From Planctomycetaceae bacterium (GTDB taxonomy: Bacteria; Planctomycetota; Planctomycetia; Pirellulales; Pirellulaceae): a stretch of DNA of 49,067 bases. Numbering within the stretch: position 1 is the first letter of the stretch; each line of letters begins with the position of its first letter. Both the position numbers and the translations under genes were made by a program. The DNA lies in the NCBI GenBank assembly GCA_018660825.1, contig JABJJO010000162.1, positions 1 through 49,067 of the forward strand, in the 5' to 3' direction. A model generated the notes under the pieces. It ran no database searches. It worked only from the letters and a program-made list of their open reading frames with translations, and was not told the DNA's origin. Positions 35,847 to 45,175 of this stretch are shown piece by piece.

Positions 35847-36272
35847 ATGCGTAACATCGTCTATTCGAAACATCAAATTGCAATATTATTGCTTAGTGTT
35901 ATCGTTCTGTTGGTTTTGTTGCCAATTCGCATGCAGGCAGAAGATAAGCTTGACCTAGAGGGCAAGTGGAGTGGTTCATGGCGCAGCGAAATCAGTGAAC
36001 ACACCGGACCGCTAAAGGCAAAATTTGAAGTGCTCGATGACTCAAAAGTACAGGCGCGATTTACCGGCAGGTTTTTTAAGTTCATCCCCTTTCGTTTTAA
36101 CGTCACACTGGAGGTAGTTGATATAAAAGATGGCGTTGCGACACTGAAAGGCAGGGAAGACTTGGGACGGACACTCGGTACCTATACATATAATGCTACC
36201 TATAGCAAAGGTAAATTTGTCGCGAAATACACCACGGAAAAAGATAAGGGCGTTTTTGAAGTCAGTCGGTAG
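35847..36272 (+). CDS. Small exported protein, unknown function
   Basis: A 141-aa product with AAGGAA 9 nt before ATG 35847. A hydrophobic N terminus (IAILLLSVIVLLVLLPIRMQA) is a signal peptide or anchor. The mature region is beta-rich (EGKWSGSWRSE, KAKFEVLDDSKVQARFTG, GVATLKGREDLG), suggesting a small beta-barrel or lipocalin-like domain. I do not recognise the family. It converges on the deacetylase gene with 17 bp between. Confidence 0.65.
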   Translation: MRNIVYSKHQIAILLLSVIVLLVLLPIRMQAEDKLDLEGKWSGSWRSEISEHTGPLKAKFEVLDDSKVQARFTGRFFKFIPFRFNVTLEVVDIKDGVATLKGREDLGRTLGTYTYNATYSKGKFVAKYTTEKDKGVFEVSR

Positions 36273-36289
36273 CGTGCCGTCACTTTAAG

Positions 36290-37021
36290 TTAGATTAACG
36301 CGTCTATTGCCGAGATACCAAGCGGCTCGCGACAAGAAAACGGTTCCCCAAACCGACATCCGATTAGATCACCCCAATGCTCGGCGTCAGTTCGTAGTTT
36401 GTCATAAAAATTTCTGTCGACCACTGTGTCAATCGGATCAAATTGGCTTCCATAGGCTTGGACGGCAGCGAGTTTGATTTCCCAATAGTCAGAGATGTCA
36501 AGAATAAATGCTGGCCTTATGGCCAGTTTTAGGTGCACGCTATGGTAGTTATAGATTCGCTTAGGGTGGAAGGGATCACCGGCCATATCCGTCTTGGAAA
36601 GCTTGGCCCAAAATCGGGCAGCATCGGTAAGTTCGGTGGCGGCTAGGTGATCTGGATGTGCATCTTCCCAATAGGGCGCAAAAATTAGGTCTGCTCGGCA
36701 AAGCCGCATAACCGTGGCGATTTGTTCGCGCGCGGTAAGTGTAGGTTGGAGCGCACGATTCGGCAGACCAAGATTTCCTCGCCAGGTAATGTTCAGTATA
36801 TTTGACGCCTGAATAGTTTCCTGGTTCCGCAGTTCTACGGTTCCACGTGGGGTGGGTTCGCCGTTGGTTAGATCTAGTATCCCTACCCGCTGGCTCTGTC
36901 CCAGCAGATGTGCGATGGCACCGCCCATTGAAATCTCGGCGTCATCGGGATGAGGCGCTATTACTAGCACGTCTAACGGAGGTGGGTGAGTTGCAGTTGT
37001 CGCGCCAATGGAAGTGGTCAT
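36290..37021 (-). CDS. PIG-L family deacetylase, BshB1-like
   Basis: A 243-aa zinc-dependent N-acetylglucosamine deacetylase fold. [13 protein letters not shown] holds the His-Pro-Asp-Asp zinc motif, and [12 protein letters not shown] holds the second His with catalytic role. [12 protein letters not shown] resembles the BshB1 subfamily, which deacetylates GlcNAc-malate in bacillithiol synthesis, but this assignment rests on pattern only. BshA and BshC are not in the window. The first 15 residues are unstructured; no clear SD lies before ATG 37021. If it makes bacillithiol, that thiol could serve reductases such as the ArsC-like protein at 100. Confidence 0.8.
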   Translation of the reverse strand: MTTSIGATTATHPPPLDVLVIAPHPDDAEISMGGAIAHLLGQSQRVGILDLTNGEPTPRGTVELRNQETIQASNILNITWRGNLGLPNRALQPTLTAREQIATVMRLCRADLIFAPYWEDAHPDHLAATELTDAARFWAKLSKTDMAGDPFHPKRIYNYHSVHLKLAIRPAFILDISDYWEIKLAAVQAYGSQFDPIDTVVDRNFYDKLRTDAEHWGDLIGCRFGEPFSCREPLGISAIDALI

Positions 37022-37346
37022 AGGATAGTGAATATTACGGGCGAGTGGAGAGCGTTGTGGTCTCCATAGTGTAACGCGACTTAACGGTTTCGGTTAGCGG
37101 TAAAACATTGTGAGACAGATCTGCGATCCTTGTAGCTACCGTAGCGTACAAATATGTTTCTCAAAAAAGGCGTTCAAAAACCTGTAAAGTGCCAGCGAAG
37201 TTGCTATATTGAGAACCAGTGTTACCACACAGTAATGCCCTGCCCCAAAATAATGCTTGTGCATAGTGATGACCAGCACCGGCGTCCCCCCCCCCGAACA
37301 TCTAACGTTAGCGAACCCTCAATGAGGGTTCGGCCGGAACTTCAAT
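37022..37346. other. Leader region of the response regulator gene, with poly-C tract and hairpin
   Basis: No gene is supported in this 325-bp gap. A C10 tract lies at 37286-37295. A perfect 9-bp hairpin, CGAACCCTC (37312-37320) and GAGGGTTCG (37324-37332) with a 3-nt loop, ends 14 nt before the ATG at 37347, just before the GGAAC ribosome-binding site (from 37337). It may affect translation or mRNA stability. A 72-aa frame over the tract has no SD or recognisable domain. Confidence 0.4.
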
Positions 37347-37979
37347 ATGGCGATTACGATAGTTATTGCTGACGACCATGACCTAGTTCATGATGGGTTA
37401 GGGCAGATGTTCGCTGAAATGAACGTGACTGTGATGGGGGTCGCTAAGAACGGTAACGAAGCAGTGGCGTTAGTAAGTGAGCTTCTGCCAGATCTTTGTT
37501 TGCTTGACGTGAAAATGCCCACTTGCGGTGGGCTCGAGGCCTTAGTTCAAATACGCGAGAAGCATCCTGACATTCCGGTGATTATGATGTCGGCCTTTAA
37601 TAATCCAACGTATATTGCGAAAGCTTGCCTGTTGGGAGCATTTGATTATTTGTCGAAGGGTGCCAGTCGCGCCGAGATATTATCAGTTTTGTCACGGGCA
37701 TACCAAAAACAGGACCGCCCTGAATCTAGTTTGTTGCTAAAATATCAACGGTTAATGTCGCGCCGCAAAGACAAAAATGCTATGGGGTTCAATCTGACGA
37801 ATCGCGAAGTGCAAGTGCTACGCCATTTGGGGTTGGGTCTATCAAACCATGAAATATCGACTTCACTATCCATCAGTATCGAAACGGTCAAGGAGCACGT
37901 GCAAAATATACTCCGTAAAACGGACGGTTCAGATCGTACTCAAGTTGCGGTTTGGGCGGTCCGCAAAAGGCTAATTTGA
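37347..37979 (+). CDS. NarL/FixJ-type two-component response regulator
   Basis: A 210-aa transcription factor. The receiver domain (1-120) has the acidic pocket (IADDHD), the phosphoacceptor Asp in CLLDVKMP (near residue 52) and the conserved Lys in YLSKGAS. A LuxR-type helix-turn-helix follows (145-210), with LTNREVQVLRHLGLGLSNHEIS and VKEHVQNILRKTDGSDRTQ. Phosphorylation should promote dimerisation and DNA binding. No kinase gene is adjacent, so it is an orphan. The FHA-GAF kinase at 23269 is one possible partner, without direct evidence. Confidence 0.93.
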   Translation: MAITIVIADDHDLVHDGLGQMFAEMNVTVMGVAKNGNEAVALVSELLPDLCLLDVKMPTCGGLEALVQIREKHPDIPVIMMSAFNNPTYIAKACLLGAFDYLSKGASRAEILSVLSRAYQKQDRPESSLLLKYQRLMSRRKDKNAMGFNLTNREVQVLRHLGLGLSNHEISTSLSISIETVKEHVQNILRKTDGSDRTQVAVWAVRKRLI

Positions 37980-38026
37980 ATGGTGTGCGGTTGCTATTGG
38001 ACGCCAATTCAGATGACGACCGGTGA

Positions 38027-38929
38027 TTAATTCGATGCGAGTGGGTGTGATTTCTCGTAAACGTCTTTGAGATTAGCCGTTGTCAGATGTGTGTAAATCT
38101 GCGTCGTTACAAGGCTTTTGTGGCCGAGAAGTTCTTGCACACTACGGATTTCTGCTCCGCTATCGAGTAGGTGCGTGGCAAAACTGTGTCGGAGAGTGTG
38201 AGGACTGGTACGAGAATCCAAGCCCGCAAGGCGGATGTATTTTTCAAGCATTCTTCCAATACTACGTGTGGTGATTCTACGGCCGAAACGATTAACAAAT
38301 ACAGGCGCCGCGGACTTTTTCGGAGAATCTTTGGCAAGTACCCGGACCTTTAGCCACGAATAGATCGCACTTACGGCGTAGGATCCCATCGGCGCAAAAC
38401 GCTCTTTGCGACCCTTGCCTCGAACGCGGATTAATCCTTCGTCTAGGTGCAAGTCGCCGTCGTTGATTCCAACGAGTTCACTGACCCGGAGTCCCGCTGA
38501 GTACATCGTTTCAAAAACGGCCCGATCTCGCTTGCCCAGTGGCGCGTCTGTATCTGGGGTTAATATCAATTTGGCAACTTCTTCGGTACTTAGGAAGTGT
38601 GGCAAACTGCGTTGCTTTCTGGGATTACGTAGTGGCTTGGCTGGGTTTTTAGTCGTGTAACCTTGGCGTTGGCAAAAACGATAAAAACTGCGAAGGGTAG
38701 CCAGGCGGCGGGAAATACTCGAGCGCGCGTACTGCGCTTCGGACATGGCGGCGACATACTGTCGCAGGTCTTGCGAGGATACATCGCGGGGAGCAGGCAG
38801 AGACCCGTCGTCATAACTGAGAAAATAAGTCAGCATTTCTAAGTCTTCACGATAACTTTTAATCGTAAGAGCGGAGCTATTCCGCTCGACGTCTAGGTAT
38901 CGTAAAAAACGGTCGATGGCAGTGCGCAT
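38027..38929 (-). CDS. Tyrosine recombinase XerC/XerD
   Basis: A 300-aa site-specific recombinase that resolves chromosome dimers at dif. The N-terminal SAM-like core-binding domain (1-95) is followed by the catalytic domain with the complete set R148 (SAGLRVSEL), K172, H244 and R247 (HTLRHSFATHLL), H270 (LLGHKSL) and nucleophile Y279 (TTQIYTH). Length and spacing match chromosomal XerC/D rather than a phage integrase. No att-like repeat or mobile cargo is adjacent. It follows a 74-aa gene by 13 bp. Confidence 0.9.
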   Translation of the reverse strand: MRTAIDRFLRYLDVERNSSALTIKSYREDLEMLTYFLSYDDGSLPAPRDVSSQDLRQYVAAMSEAQYARSSISRRLATLRSFYRFCQRQGYTTKNPAKPLRNPRKQRSLPHFLSTEEVAKLILTPDTDAPLGKRDRAVFETMYSAGLRVSELVGINDGDLHLDEGLIRVRGKGRKERFAPMGSYAVSAIYSWLKVRVLAKDSPKKSAAPVFVNRFGRRITTRSIGRMLEKYIRLAGLDSRTSPHTLRHSFATHLLDSGAEIRSVQELLGHKSLVTTQIYTHLTTANLKDVYEKSHPLASN

Positions 38930-38942
38930 CTAAATTCTGGGG

Positions 38943-39167
38943 TTAAGAGGGAAGTTGCTCGCGCGAATCCATTATACGCTCCAATTTGGTTAGGGAGCGA
39001 ACTTTTTGACTCATTACCGCCGCGTCATACCACGTAAAACTTAGATCAGGGTTTGAGGCGTAGCGACCCAACATCCGCAGTGTTTCTTTGCGGTTCTTGT
39101 CATTGAATAAAAAGATATAACGTTCTTCACCCTTTAACAGCGCTAGTACATTGATGTCTTGAGTCAC
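38943..39167 (-). CDS. Small conserved protein linked to the xer gene, unknown function
   Basis: From GTG 39167 (CAAGG about 9 nt upstream) it is 74 aa. The longer frame begins at 39218 without support. The sequence reads as one compact domain: VLALLKGEERYIFLFND is a strand-turn-strand, ETLRMLGRYASNPDLSFTWYDAAVM a helix, and a basic helix LTKLERIMDS ends it. Its gene abuts the recombinase gene, suggesting shared transcription and maybe a common process, but no function is known to me. Confidence 0.55.
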   Translation of the reverse strand: MTQDINVLALLKGEERYIFLFNDKNRKETLRMLGRYASNPDLSFTWYDAAVMSQKVRSLTKLERIMDSREQLPS

Positions 39168-39492
39168 GATTATAACCTTGGTTAGTGTATGCAGATTGCA
39201 AATTGATTGGTCCGACACATCCTATAGCATTCATCGGGACGATAGGCCTAGCTTCATGACCGGTTTGATCGAGTGAACGGCGGATATGGCAATTTGCGTG
39301 GTAAACTGTAGGGGTTACGCGGTTCTCTGAAAGTAGCGGGATGCCCCGGCTTTAATTGTGTATCTGTTTGAGTTAGGCTGTGTTTACTAAAGCTGCTGAT
39401 AAAAATGACGCGGCAGCGAATAAATATTTGGTAAATATGGTATTACGATATTTACCGGCGAATTTTCGCAACACAGAAGGACTATTAGACGC
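39168..39492. other. sucCD upstream region with AT-rich inverted repeat
   Basis: No gene is seen. A perfect 9-bp inverted repeat GGTAAATAT (39430-39438) and ATATTTACC (39448-39456) with a 9-nt spacer sits 36 bp before the sucC start. It may be an operator or a 5' UTR hairpin. AAGGA upstream of ATG 39493 is the ribosome-binding site. Confidence 0.4.
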
Positions 39493-40680
39493 ATGAAAAT
39501 ACACGAGTTCCAAGCGAAAGAGCTTTTTCAGAAGGCCGGTGTTACCGTTCTGCGACACGTGGTGGCCCGCAGCAAGGAGGAAGCAGCTGAGGCGTACGAC
39601 AAGCTAGGTACTGCAATTGCCGTAGTTAAAGCGCAAATTCACGCGGGCGGCCGTGGCAAGGGTACAATCGTCGAGATTCCCGAACAGCATGGTGTGCAGT
39701 TGGTTAAGTCTCGGGAAGAAGCAGCACAGGTTGCAGGGAACTTGCTCGGCAATACACTAGTTACCATTCAGACCGGTGCGGAGGGAAAGGTAATCAATCA
39801 GGTGCTCATCGAAGAAGGTTGTGACATCGCCCGCGAACTATATTTGGGAATCGTGCTAGATCGTGCTGTGCAACAACCCGTGTTGATGTGTTCCACAGAG
39901 GGTGGAGTAGAAATAGAAAAGGTCGCTGAGGAAACTCCGGAGTTGATACACAAAGAACATTTTGATCCGTCATATGGGCTCCAGAGTTTTCAAGTGCGGA
40001 AATTATGTCAGAAACTGGGAATCGGCGGAGCTAGTGTTCGTGTGGCGGATCGGTTTATGAAGGCTCTGTGTCGTTTGTATGTTAACAGCGACTGTAGCCT
40101 GGTCGAGATAAATCCGCTCGTGGTGACTACCGCTGGCGATATCGTCGCTTTGGATGCAAAGGTGTCGTTCGATTCCAACTCAATGTACCGTCAAAAAGAC
40201 ATCGCGGAATACCGTGATGTGTCCGAAGAAGAACCCACTGAGGTGCGGGCCGCCGAATCCGGGTTAAGTTACATTAAGCTCGACGGAAATATCGCGTGCT
40301 TAGTTAATGGCGCAGGTTTAGCGATGTCGACGATGGATATTATCAAATTGCATGGTGCTTCACCGGCGAATTTCCTAGATGTAGGTGGCGGCGCTGATAA
40401 AGAACAGGTGACGGAGGCGTTCCGGATACTATTGTCGGATCCTAATGTTAAAGCGGTGTTGGTTAATATTTTTGGTGGCATTGCTCGGTGCTCAACAATT
40501 GCCAAAGCGATTGTGGCAGCCTCTCAGGAGATCGGTTTTGAAATCCCGTTGGTTGTACGACTGGAAGGAACCGAAGTTGAGGAAGGACGCCGCATTTTAG
40601 AGGAAAGCGACGTCGCTATTATTACTGCCACGGATTTGACAGACGCTGCGACGAAGGTTGTCGCGGCCATTTCCGGGTGA
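39493..40680 (+). CDS. sucC: Succinyl-CoA synthetase beta subunit
   Basis: A 395-aa ATP-grasp subunit that with SucD converts succinyl-CoA to succinate with substrate-level formation of ATP or GTP in the TCA cycle. The N-terminal ATP-grasp signature ([23 protein letters not shown]) is present, and [11 protein letters not shown] lines the nucleotide and metal site. The C-terminal CoA-ligase domain has [16 protein letters not shown] and [10 protein letters not shown]. Length equals the usual 388-400 aa. It is followed by sucD at 77 bp. Confidence 0.96.
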   Translation: MKIHEFQAKELFQKAGVTVLRHVVARSKEEAAEAYDKLGTAIAVVKAQIHAGGRGKGTIVEIPEQHGVQLVKSREEAAQVAGNLLGNTLVTIQTGAEGKVINQVLIEEGCDIARELYLGIVLDRAVQQPVLMCSTEGGVEIEKVAEETPELIHKEHFDPSYGLQSFQVRKLCQKLGIGGASVRVADRFMKALCRLYVNSDCSLVEINPLVVTTAGDIVALDAKVSFDSNSMYRQKDIAEYRDVSEEEPTEVRAAESGLSYIKLDGNIACLVNGAGLAMSTMDIIKLHGASPANFLDVGGGADKEQVTEAFRILLSDPNVKAVLVNIFGGIARCSTIAKAIVAASQEIGFEIPLVVRLEGTEVEEGRRILEESDVAIITATDLTDAATKVVAAISG

Positions 40681-40757
40681 TTGTGCTATCTTCCTTGAAT
40701 AACTACAGCGAAAGATGCAGGACAAAATAAACAGAGTTTAGGGATCGAAGGAAAAGA

Positions 40758-41636
40758 ATGAGCATACTGATTAACGAAAATACGAAGGTTATCTGTCAAG
40801 GGATCACCGGCAGCGCCGGCACCTTTCATACACGAGGTTGTCGGGATTACGGGACCCAGATGGTGGGCGGAGTAACGCCTGGAAAAGGTGGACAGGAAAT
40901 TGACGGAATCCCCGTATTCAACACCGTTGTTGACGCTGTGGCTGCGACGGGAGCGAACGCGACGATGATTTTTGTCCCAGCGGCTTTCACAGCCGACGCA
41001 ATTTTGGAGGCAGTGGACGCGGGGATAGAGGTCATTGCTGCAATTACGGAGGGTGTTCCTGTTTTGGATATGGTCCGAGTATACGAGATTGTGCGAGAAC
41101 GGGGGGTGGCACTGATTGGCCCAAATTGCCCAGGATTGATAACTCCCGGAGAGTGCAAAATTGGAATTATGCCCGGCTATATTCATAATAAAGGGAGCGT
41201 TGGTGTGATGAGTCGTTCGGGCACGTTGACGTACGAAGCCGTTTGGCAAACTTCCAACGAAGGCCTAGGACAGTCAACCTGTGTGGGGCTTGGTGGCGAT
41301 CCGATCGTCGGCACATCGTTCATTGACCTGTTAAAACTTTACGAGGCCGACGAGCAGACGGAATCGATCATGATGATCGGGGAGATCGGGGGTACCGCTG
41401 AAGAGGAAGCCGCGGCGTACGTTGCCGAGCATGTCACCAAGCCTGTAGCCGCGTTCATTGCGGGGCGCACTGCCCCACCTGGGAAGAGAATGGGGCATGC
41501 TGGCGCGATAATTTCTGGCGGAAAAGGTACGGCCGTGGAGAAAGTCAACGCATTACAGGCGGCAGGAATCGAAGTTGCGGAAAGCCCCGCGGATATGGGC
41601 GCAGCGGTTGTGCGAGCGATTGCCAAAAAGGCCTAA
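40758..41636 (+). CDS. sucD: Succinyl-CoA synthetase alpha subunit
   Basis: A 292-aa partner of SucC. The Rossmann CoA-binding domain has [24 protein letters not shown] and [17 protein letters not shown]247 in [16 protein letters not shown] is the phosphohistidine intermediate. ATG 40758 has AAGGAA just upstream. The stop overlaps the stop of the convergent lipoprotein gene by 4 bp. Confidence 0.97.
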   Translation: MSILINENTKVICQGITGSAGTFHTRGCRDYGTQMVGGVTPGKGGQEIDGIPVFNTVVDAVAATGANATMIFVPAAFTADAILEAVDAGIEVIAAITEGVPVLDMVRVYEIVRERGVALIGPNCPGLITPGECKIGIMPGYIHNKGSVGVMSRSGTLTYEAVWQTSNEGLGQSTCVGLGGDPIVGTSFIDLLKLYEADEQTESIMMIGEIGGTAEEEAAAYVAEHVTKPVAAFIAGRTAPPGKRMGHAGAIISGGKGTAVEKVNALQAAGIEVAESPADMGAAVVRAIAKKA

Positions 41637-42196
41637 TTGCCGAAGTCAAATCCAATGCTAAATCCAGTTGTCGGCGGGCTAACTGGGAACGGGTAATGGC
41701 GACCGTGTGGATCGAGATTGCTCTGATGGACATCCTGCAGTTCCGGCCCATGTGGTGTAGTTTGATAGGCGCTAATAACTGATGGCGCCACTTGTGAGTT
41801 GCTAAGCGAAATTATATCGGCCGTGCTTAGTTGTTGGGCTGGTCCGTTCGCTTCTATGCAACTGATGATCACAGCGTCATCTACACCGGCCTGCGTCATT
41901 TCTAAGATTTGATTTAGAGTCACTGCTTTTTGCCTGTAAACTTCCGCTGCCGCGGCGAGTTCGGCCTCGGCTTGTTCGTTTTCCTGGCCAATTGCATTAC
42001 CCAACAAGGCACCAGCAGTCGTACCAATAATTGCTCCCGCGAGTGGGTCGTCATTGTGCTCCCCAATCAAGGCGCCTGTGACTCCGCCAATCAAAGCGCC
42101 CGTCGTCGTTTCATTGTTGGCGGTGGTGTTGCCAAACCCGGCACACCCGGCGGCAAAAGGGAGTAACAGAGTTGAGAAGATAAGAGCGAGACGCAT
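41633..42196 (-). CDS. Glycine-zipper lipoprotein
   Basis: A 187-aa exported protein. AAGGA precedes ATG 42196. A signal with lipobox-like LPFAAGC suggests lipidation at the Cys near residue 18. The Gly/Ala-rich segment [38 protein letters not shown] forms a double glycine zipper, which inserts or packs in membranes (YmgG/OmpA-like motif). An Ala/Glu helix and a helical domain with [20 protein letters not shown] follow, and the C terminus is Pro-rich. The role is unknown, probably an envelope structural protein. Confidence 0.75.
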   Translation of the reverse strand: MRLALIFSTLLLPFAAGCAGFGNTTANNETTTGALIGGVTGALIGEHNDDPLAGAIIGTTAGALLGNAIGQENEQAEAELAAAAEVYRQKAVTLNQILEMTQAGVDDAVIISCIEANGPAQQLSTADIISLSNSQVAPSVISAYQTTPHGPELQDVHQSNLDPHGRHYPFPVSPPTTGFSIGFDFGN

Positions 42197-42377
42197 ATGG
42201 CTAAATCCTTAAATGGCAAATCATCAAATTCAAAACGGGATAATGCCAAAAGGGGGGATTTGTTGTCAATAGCAACCACAACAGATGCAAATCGATACCA
42301 CTGCTACGGTTGGCATGGGAACGCGGGTAGAATTAATAGGCGTCGTGTGTTTAATGTTATTAAATGGAGTGTGTCAA

Positions 42378-43268
42378 ATGTGTTTACATCGGATTTTTCT
42401 GAGTGCGATTGTTACCGTTGGTTTTTGGAGCACTAGTTGTCTCGGACAAACGGTAAATATAGCGGAGTTAGTTGATGGGAAAATCAAACAACTAGCCGGC
42501 GGTTTTAAATTTACCGAAGGACCCGCGGCGGATGACCGCGGTAACGTTTACTTTACGGATATCCCCAATGCGCGGATTCTTGTTTGGACTATTGGCGGCG
42601 AGTTGAAAACGCACCGCGAAAAATCCGGCAAGGCGAACGGGTTGTATTTTACTCCCAAGGGTTCGCTATTAGCTTGTGAAGGCGGGGCGCGACGTATAAC
42701 CAGTCAATCGCCTCAGGGAAAAGTCAAAATACTCACGGAGACCTACGGAGAAAAGAAATACAACAGCCCCAATGATTTGTGGTTGGATGCATGGGGGGGT
42801 ATCTATTTCACGGATCCGCGTTATGGGAGTCAGGAAGGCACGGAGCAGGATGGTTTTCACGTTTACTACATCTCACCTAAGGGTCAAAAGGTAACGCGGG
42901 TTATTGACGACCACGTAAAGCCGAATGGCATTATTGGAACGGCGGACAACAAGACACTGTACGTGGCGGACGCCGGCGGCAATAAAACCTATGCCTATCG
43001 CATAACAGGCCCCGGGGAAATTAGCAACAAGAAATTGTTTTGCGAATCGGGCAGTGACGGGATGACGTTGGATCACGCGGGAAATTTGTACCTCACAACG
43101 AGTTCCATACGAGTGTTTAACTCTGCCGGGAAAGACCTCGGCAGTATTGCGGTACCAGAAGGCCCGGCGAACGTTACCTTTGGCGGTAAGAATTATTCGA
43201 CATTGTTTATTACGGCCAAAACTGGGTTGTACAGCATTAAGATGAAAGTGCACGGCGACGGACGGTGA
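42378..43268 (+). CDS. SMP-30/gluconolactonase-like exported beta-propeller
   Basis: From ATG 42378 (GGAG 8 nt upstream; the longer frame at 42285 lacks one) the protein is 296 aa. It begins with a signal peptide (MCLHRIFLSAIVTVGFWSTSCLG). Six-blade propeller repeats include FTEGPAADDRGNVYFTDI, NSPNDLWLDAWGGIYFTDP and VKPNGIIGTADNKTLYVADAGG, with metal-binding Glu, Asn and Asp in the positions expected for the SMP-30 family. The family hydrolyses sugar lactones; export suggests action on extracellular or periplasmic sugar acids. It faces the PmoA-like gene. Confidence 0.85.
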   Translation: MCLHRIFLSAIVTVGFWSTSCLGQTVNIAELVDGKIKQLAGGFKFTEGPAADDRGNVYFTDIPNARILVWTIGGELKTHREKSGKANGLYFTPKGSLLACEGGARRITSQSPQGKVKILTETYGEKKYNSPNDLWLDAWGGIYFTDPRYGSQEGTEQDGFHVYYISPKGQKVTRVIDDHVKPNGIIGTADNKTLYVADAGGNKTYAYRITGPGEISNKKLFCESGSDGMTLDHAGNLYLTTSSIRVFNSAGKDLGSIAVPEGPANVTFGGKNYSTLFITAKTGLYSIKMKVHGDGR

Positions 43269-43291
43269 GGCGTGTAGCAGTGTGAGAAGAA

Positions 43292-44230
43292 TCAGCCAAC
43301 TACAGGCAGTATGTCTAGATGGCGGTGGCGGCGTGTACTCTTGACTACTTTCCACGCAGCGCGTTGAAAAAATGCATTTTGTAAAGCTGTGGCAACTTTG
43401 TGGTTAATTGGATCGGTGTGAACATGTAAGAGATATCGCAACTGCAGAGGCGTGCTAGGTGTTAGCGTAATCGCGGTGTCGCGGCACACGGAAGCGCCCA
43501 TCCAACCGTCCTCTCGTATGTGCCACTTGGAGGGGTAGCTAGGATTGCTAGGATGGTCAAAATAAGTAATGCCCTCAATGATCTCGTCGGCGTTATTCCC
43601 TCTCACGGGACCGCTGTAGTCGATATAATTCGCGGGTTTACCAAACAAAGCGGGTTCGCCCGTTTTACCGGCCTGATTGGTGATCGTTCCGCCGCCAAAA
43701 TGGGTGGCAATGTTTGCCGCCATGCGGACGGCCAAGAAGCCAAAGTTTGTCTTATTCAAAGTTAGACTGGGCATTGTTGGAGTTATCGTTGTTTGCAGTT
43801 CGAGCGTGTATTGGCCCTGCTCTCGGGGCCGAATGATAGCAATTATTTGTTGTTGGATAATCGGTTGAGGATCATGTCCCGCGTGGAATTCTGTTTGTAC
43901 TGCCATGGCTGCGTAATCGTTGCCATCTTCGTAGGCCAACCATTGAGTTTGTACAATCTGGTTGCCTTTTCCTTCCGCCCAGAAATCCATTGCTTCAATG
44001 TCGTTGTGCGCAAACCAGATTCCACGGTGATGGTCGTGATTGGGTGCGCCCGGATGTCCCATGCGAACGAGACTTGTGCCCGTTGTGCCATTTACAGGGT
44101 AAAAAAAAGGTCGTGAATATTGGTTGCCAAAGTTCCAACGCAACTTTTCTATTCCCCGAATTTGAAAGGAGGTTGCTTGATTCGGTAGGGGCACGATTTG
44201 ACAGGTTGGGATGTTGGCGAGCGCTGGCAT
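43292..44230 (-). CDS. PmoA-like family protein (DUF6807 type), unknown function
   Basis: A 312-aa protein matching the planctomycete family often mislabelled methane oxygenase PmoA. Sequence marks are RPFFYPVNG, HPGAPNHDHHRGIWFAHNDI and WMGASVCRDTAI, arranged in a mostly beta protein of aldose-epimerase-like or jelly-roll type. The HDHHRG stretch looks like a metal or sugar site. There is no signal peptide or membrane helix, so it is not a methane monooxygenase subunit. Such proteins usually lie with sugar-catabolism genes, as here (SMP-30 and HpaI neighbours). Confidence 0.75.
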   Translation of the reverse strand: MPALANIPTCQIVPLPNQATSFQIRGIEKLRWNFGNQYSRPFFYPVNGTTGTSLVRMGHPGAPNHDHHRGIWFAHNDIEAMDFWAEGKGNQIVQTQWLAYEDGNDYAAMAVQTEFHAGHDPQPIIQQQIIAIIRPREQGQYTLELQTTITPTMPSLTLNKTNFGFLAVRMAANIATHFGGGTITNQAGKTGEPALFGKPANYIDYSGPVRGNNADEIIEGITYFDHPSNPSYPSKWHIREDGWMGASVCRDTAITLTPSTPLQLRYLLHVHTDPINHKVATALQNAFFQRAAWKVVKSTRRHRHLDILPVVG

Positions 44231-44334
44231 GGGATTGTCTGTTTGGGGTTAAGTGTAGTGCCGGAGGGGATATCAATTTAGTATAATTGATCTGAGTGAA
44301 ATTAATCTAAATCTTAACGTGAAAGTTCATGTAG

Positions 44335-45105
44335 ATGACGACATTCAAAGAACGCCTAGTAACTGGCGAGACACTCAATTTCTTTGCGCTCGCACGGTTG
44401 ATACATCCTATTGCTGTAGAGATGTACTCACTGCGGGGAGGGTTTGATGGCTTTTGGGTCGATTTGGAGCACAGTCAAGCGACTGCAGATCAATTACGCG
44501 CTGTATTCATGACGGCGCGGGCTAACGGAATGGGGCAATTTGTACGTATGGCTCCGACAGGCTATCACGAAGTTACTCAGTATTTGGAGTTAGGCGCCGA
44601 AGGTGTGATGGCAGCTCAGATTCACAATGCAGACCAAGCCGCCGAGTTCACTTCGTGGGCTAAATTTCCGCCGCAAGGTATTCGAGGAATGAATACAGGC
44701 GGTGCGGATTGTGGTTATACAACCCGGGACGCTAGTGAATTTTATGCACAATCTAATAGTGAAAACTTTGTCGCGATTCAAATCGAAACGTTGGGTTCGC
44801 TTGAGCAAGCAAATCAGATAGCCGCGTTAGATGGAGTTGACCAACTATTTGTGGGGCCATCGGACTTATCGATAGCCTTAGAGGTGTATCCGGATTTTCA
44901 CAGTGAAAAGTTGTGGGATGCGGTTGCGGCAGTCGCTGCGTCCTGTAAAGAACATGGAAAATCATGGGGTGCCGTGGCGCCAGATCCCGCTTGGGCTGAG
45001 CGAGCCGCGGAGTTGGGTTGCCAGTTGATCTCAATGAGCAACGAAGTGGTAGCTTTGAAGCAAGGGGTGGATGCTATCAAGGGCAATTTCGACGGCAGGT
45101 TTTAA
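44335..45105 (+). CDS. HpcH/HpaI-type class II aldolase
   Basis: A 256-aa cytoplasmic enzyme of the pyruvate-aldolase family (4-hydroxy-2-oxoheptanedioate or 2-dehydro-3-deoxyglucarate aldolase). WVDLEHSQ carries the catalytic His and metal acid, VAIQIETLGSLEQ the metal-binding Glu, and LFVGPSDLSIAL the Asp of the metal site. It cleaves 2-oxo acids to pyruvate and an aldehyde. With an adjacent lactonase-like protein and a carboxylate transporter, breakdown of sugar acids is likely, but the substrate is not shown. Confidence 0.85.
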   Translation: MTTFKERLVTGETLNFFALARLIHPIAVEMYSLRGGFDGFWVDLEHSQATADQLRAVFMTARANGMGQFVRMAPTGYHEVTQYLELGAEGVMAAQIHNADQAAEFTSWAKFPPQGIRGMNTGGADCGYTTRDASEFYAQSNSENFVAIQIETLGSLEQANQIAALDGVDQLFVGPSDLSIALEVYPDFHSEKLWDAVAAVAASCKEHGKSWGAVAPDPAWAERAAELGCQLISMSNEVVALKQGVDAIKGNFDGRF

Positions 45106-45175
45106 AGAAATATTGTTCGGCAAGATCATCGTACTGGCCGTCGCTCTACCGCAGTAGGATGGCGACGCCGAAGTG

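Noticed and set aside
37154-37372. 72-aa plus-strand frame across the poly-C tract
   Set aside because: No SD, basic and Cys-rich composition without a fold pattern, and overlap with the response regulator start.
38027-38929. Integrase of a mobile element
   Set aside because: Length and motif spacing fit chromosomal XerC/D, and no att-like repeats, phage genes or transfer genes are near.
43292-44230. Methane monooxygenase subunit, as the name PmoA might suggest
   Set aside because: No membrane helices and a beta-rich soluble pattern; it belongs to the misnamed DUF6807-type family.
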